A stretch of 20,988 nucleotides of DNA, taken from contig DATJRE010000316.1 in NCBI GenBank assembly GCA_035505095.1, forward strand, positions 1-20,988, given 5' to 3'. The stretch comes from JOPF133 sp035505095 (GTDB lineage: Bacteria > Acidobacteriota > Terriglobia > Bryobacterales > Bryobacteraceae). The notes below the pieces were generated by a model, which saw nothing but the letters and a program-made list of their open reading frames with translations, was not told where the DNA came from and made no database searches. Both the position numbers and the translations under genes were made by a program. The number at the start of each line of letters is the position of its first letter. Position 1 is the first letter of the stretch. Positions 20,076-20,988 of the stretch are shown in pieces.

Positions 20076-20988
20076 TTAGAAGTAGAACCGGAGGGAAAGC
20101 TGGAGTTGCCGGTTCAAGCCGGTCTTGCTGGTGATCTCGCCGAATTGGCTCGAAGTCGGGTTATAGTTCGGGCCGCTCAGGTTCGGGTGATTCGGGAAGT
20201 CGTAACACTCGGCGCGGAACTGGAATCCGCTCCGCTCGTTGACGACGAACGTCTTGAACAGGGAAATATTCCAATCCTGGAAGCCGGGGCCGTAGATGGA
20301 ATCGCGGACACCGGGCTGCAGGTTGAAGGTACCGGCTGCCGGCTGGGTGGCGTTCACCGTAAAGTACTTCACCGAGCTGGCATTGCCGTTGGGGCCGGCA
20401 AATGCGCCAGTATTGATGGTGACCGGTCCGTTGAGGACCCAGAACTGGCCCTCAGACCCGCAACCGAAGCTGCCGAACTCTCCGACGCCCGCGAAATCGT
20501 TGTTAGTGCCTACACCGCAGGGCGTGCCGGTCTGGAATTGCGCCGTGCCGGCCACCGACCACCCCCCCATCCAATGGTTCTTCTTCATGAACGGAATTGC
20601 GTAGATGTAGTTGATCAACACGATGTGGCGCTCATCGTATTCCGACGGACCCCAAAGGTTGCTGGTGTTGTACGTATCGGGCACGATATCGCGGTAATTC
20701 GATCCCCCATCCATGCTCTTCGAAAGGGTATAAGTGACGCCGAAGCTGGAACCGTTGATGAAGCGCCGCTCCCACGAGAGTTGCAGCGAGTTATACATCG
20801 AATTCACTACGCTTTCTTCTTCCTGAATTTCCGCGTATCCTTTGTACCCGTCGCAGCAGGACCAGCGGCGCGAGCGCAATGGAATCGTGGTGCGTGCGAT
20901 CGAATACCGCCTGGAGGGAGTCGAAGGAGCGGAGCCGATATACCGATTGGCAACCACAATCCTCGACCACGAACTGGCTCCGGCTGCC
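20076..20988 (-). CDS. TonB-dependent receptor, Oar-like (C-terminal part)
   Basis: The last 303 residues of an outer-membrane beta-barrel protein; the frame enters from the right edge, so the plug and most of the barrel are missing. Barrel-like strands include SMYNSLQLSWERRFINGSSF, GVTYTLSKSMDGGSNYRD, DERHIVLINYIYAIPF and FQFRAECYDFPNHPNLSGPN. The protein ends LQLSLRFYF with a terminal Phe, as outer-membrane proteins do. The N-x-P-N-L-S-G-P and R-Q-L-Q-L-S pattern is that of Oar/CarboxypepD-plug receptors, common in Solibacter and thought to take up plant or microbial polymers. Between about 20850 and 20925 the translation (RRYSIARTTIPLRSRRWSCC) is unlike the family, suggesting a local frame error. 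Converges on the pentapeptide gene. Confidence 0.85.
   Translation of the reverse strand, partial: AAGASSWSRIVVANRYIGSAPSTPSRRYSIARTTIPLRSRRWSCCDGYKGYAEIQEEESVVNSMYNSLQLSWERRFINGSSFGVTYTLSKSMDGGSNYRDIVPDTYNTSNLWGPSEYDERHIVLINYIYAIPFMKKNHWMGGWSVAGTAQFQTGTPCGVGTNNDFAGVGEFGSFGCGSEGQFWVLNGPVTINTGAFAGPNGNASSVKYFTVNATQPAAGTFNLQPGVRDSIYGPGFQDWNISLFKTFVVNERSGFQFRAECYDFPNHPNLSGPNYNPTSSQFGEITSKTGLNRQLQLSLRFYF

Noticed and set aside
1..20988. CRISPR arrays, tRNA or rRNA genes, insertion sequences, integrases
   Set aside because: No regularly spaced direct repeats, no cloverleaf with a T-loop sequence, no transposase or integrase motif in any frame read.

Overview
The window most resembles an Acidobacteriota genome of the Bryobacterales/Solibacter type. 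The DNA is GC-rich. It carries a duplicated permease without an ATPase (ADOP type), a secreted protein with the Solibacter-type C-terminal domain (TIGR03437 family), the end of an Oar-like TonB-dependent receptor, and stand-alone Tad/Flp pieces. All names come from reading translated sequence; no database search was run.

Layout, left to right. Positions 1-1811 (minus): a soluble protein of unknown function is coupled by a TGATG overlap to a polytopic ABC-2-like membrane protein that leaves the window on the left. 1940-2158 (plus): an orphan Flp-type pilin. 2168-3783 (minus): a YCII/DGPF-domain protein and an ECF42-type sigma factor in a two-gene unit. 4057-7296 (minus): the TIGR03437 protein followed by the ADOP permease, which an in-frame amber codon splits. 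7567-8055 (plus): a decayed TPR gene. 8064-10604 (minus): an ATGA-chained operon of sensor kinase, OmpR-type regulator and a 79-residue unknown, with thiE (thiamine phosphate synthase) starting 5 nt later.

11047-14845 is a housekeeping block: pgsA (phospholipid head-group pathway), rodZ (cell shape; its tail overlaps that of pgsA) and dxs (isoprenoid precursors; divergent from rodZ). 14876-17605 (minus) holds two TadE-like pseudopilins and a TadG-like protein with a von Willebrand A domain. 18079-18873 (plus) is a short-chain dehydrogenase, 19012-19968 (plus) a pentapeptide-repeat protein, and 20076-20988 (minus) the receptor C-terminus, open at the right edge.

Two themes cross the window. 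First, several genes lack a Shine-Dalgarno sequence but have a -10-like TANAAT hexamer only 6-16 nt before the start, which suggests leaderless or near-leaderless transcripts; dxs instead has a good Shine-Dalgarno separated from its ATG by a hairpin. Second, there is visible gene decay: the ADOP amber, the frameshifted TPR gene, a possible oxidoreductase remnant and an odd stretch in the receptor. I found no tRNA, rRNA, CRISPR array, insertion sequence or phage gene. No clear new multi-gene defence or biosynthetic system is visible. The best leads are the small ORF between the two-component system and thiE, the dxs leader, the leaderless promoter pattern, and the sigma/DGPF unit with its candidate own promoter.
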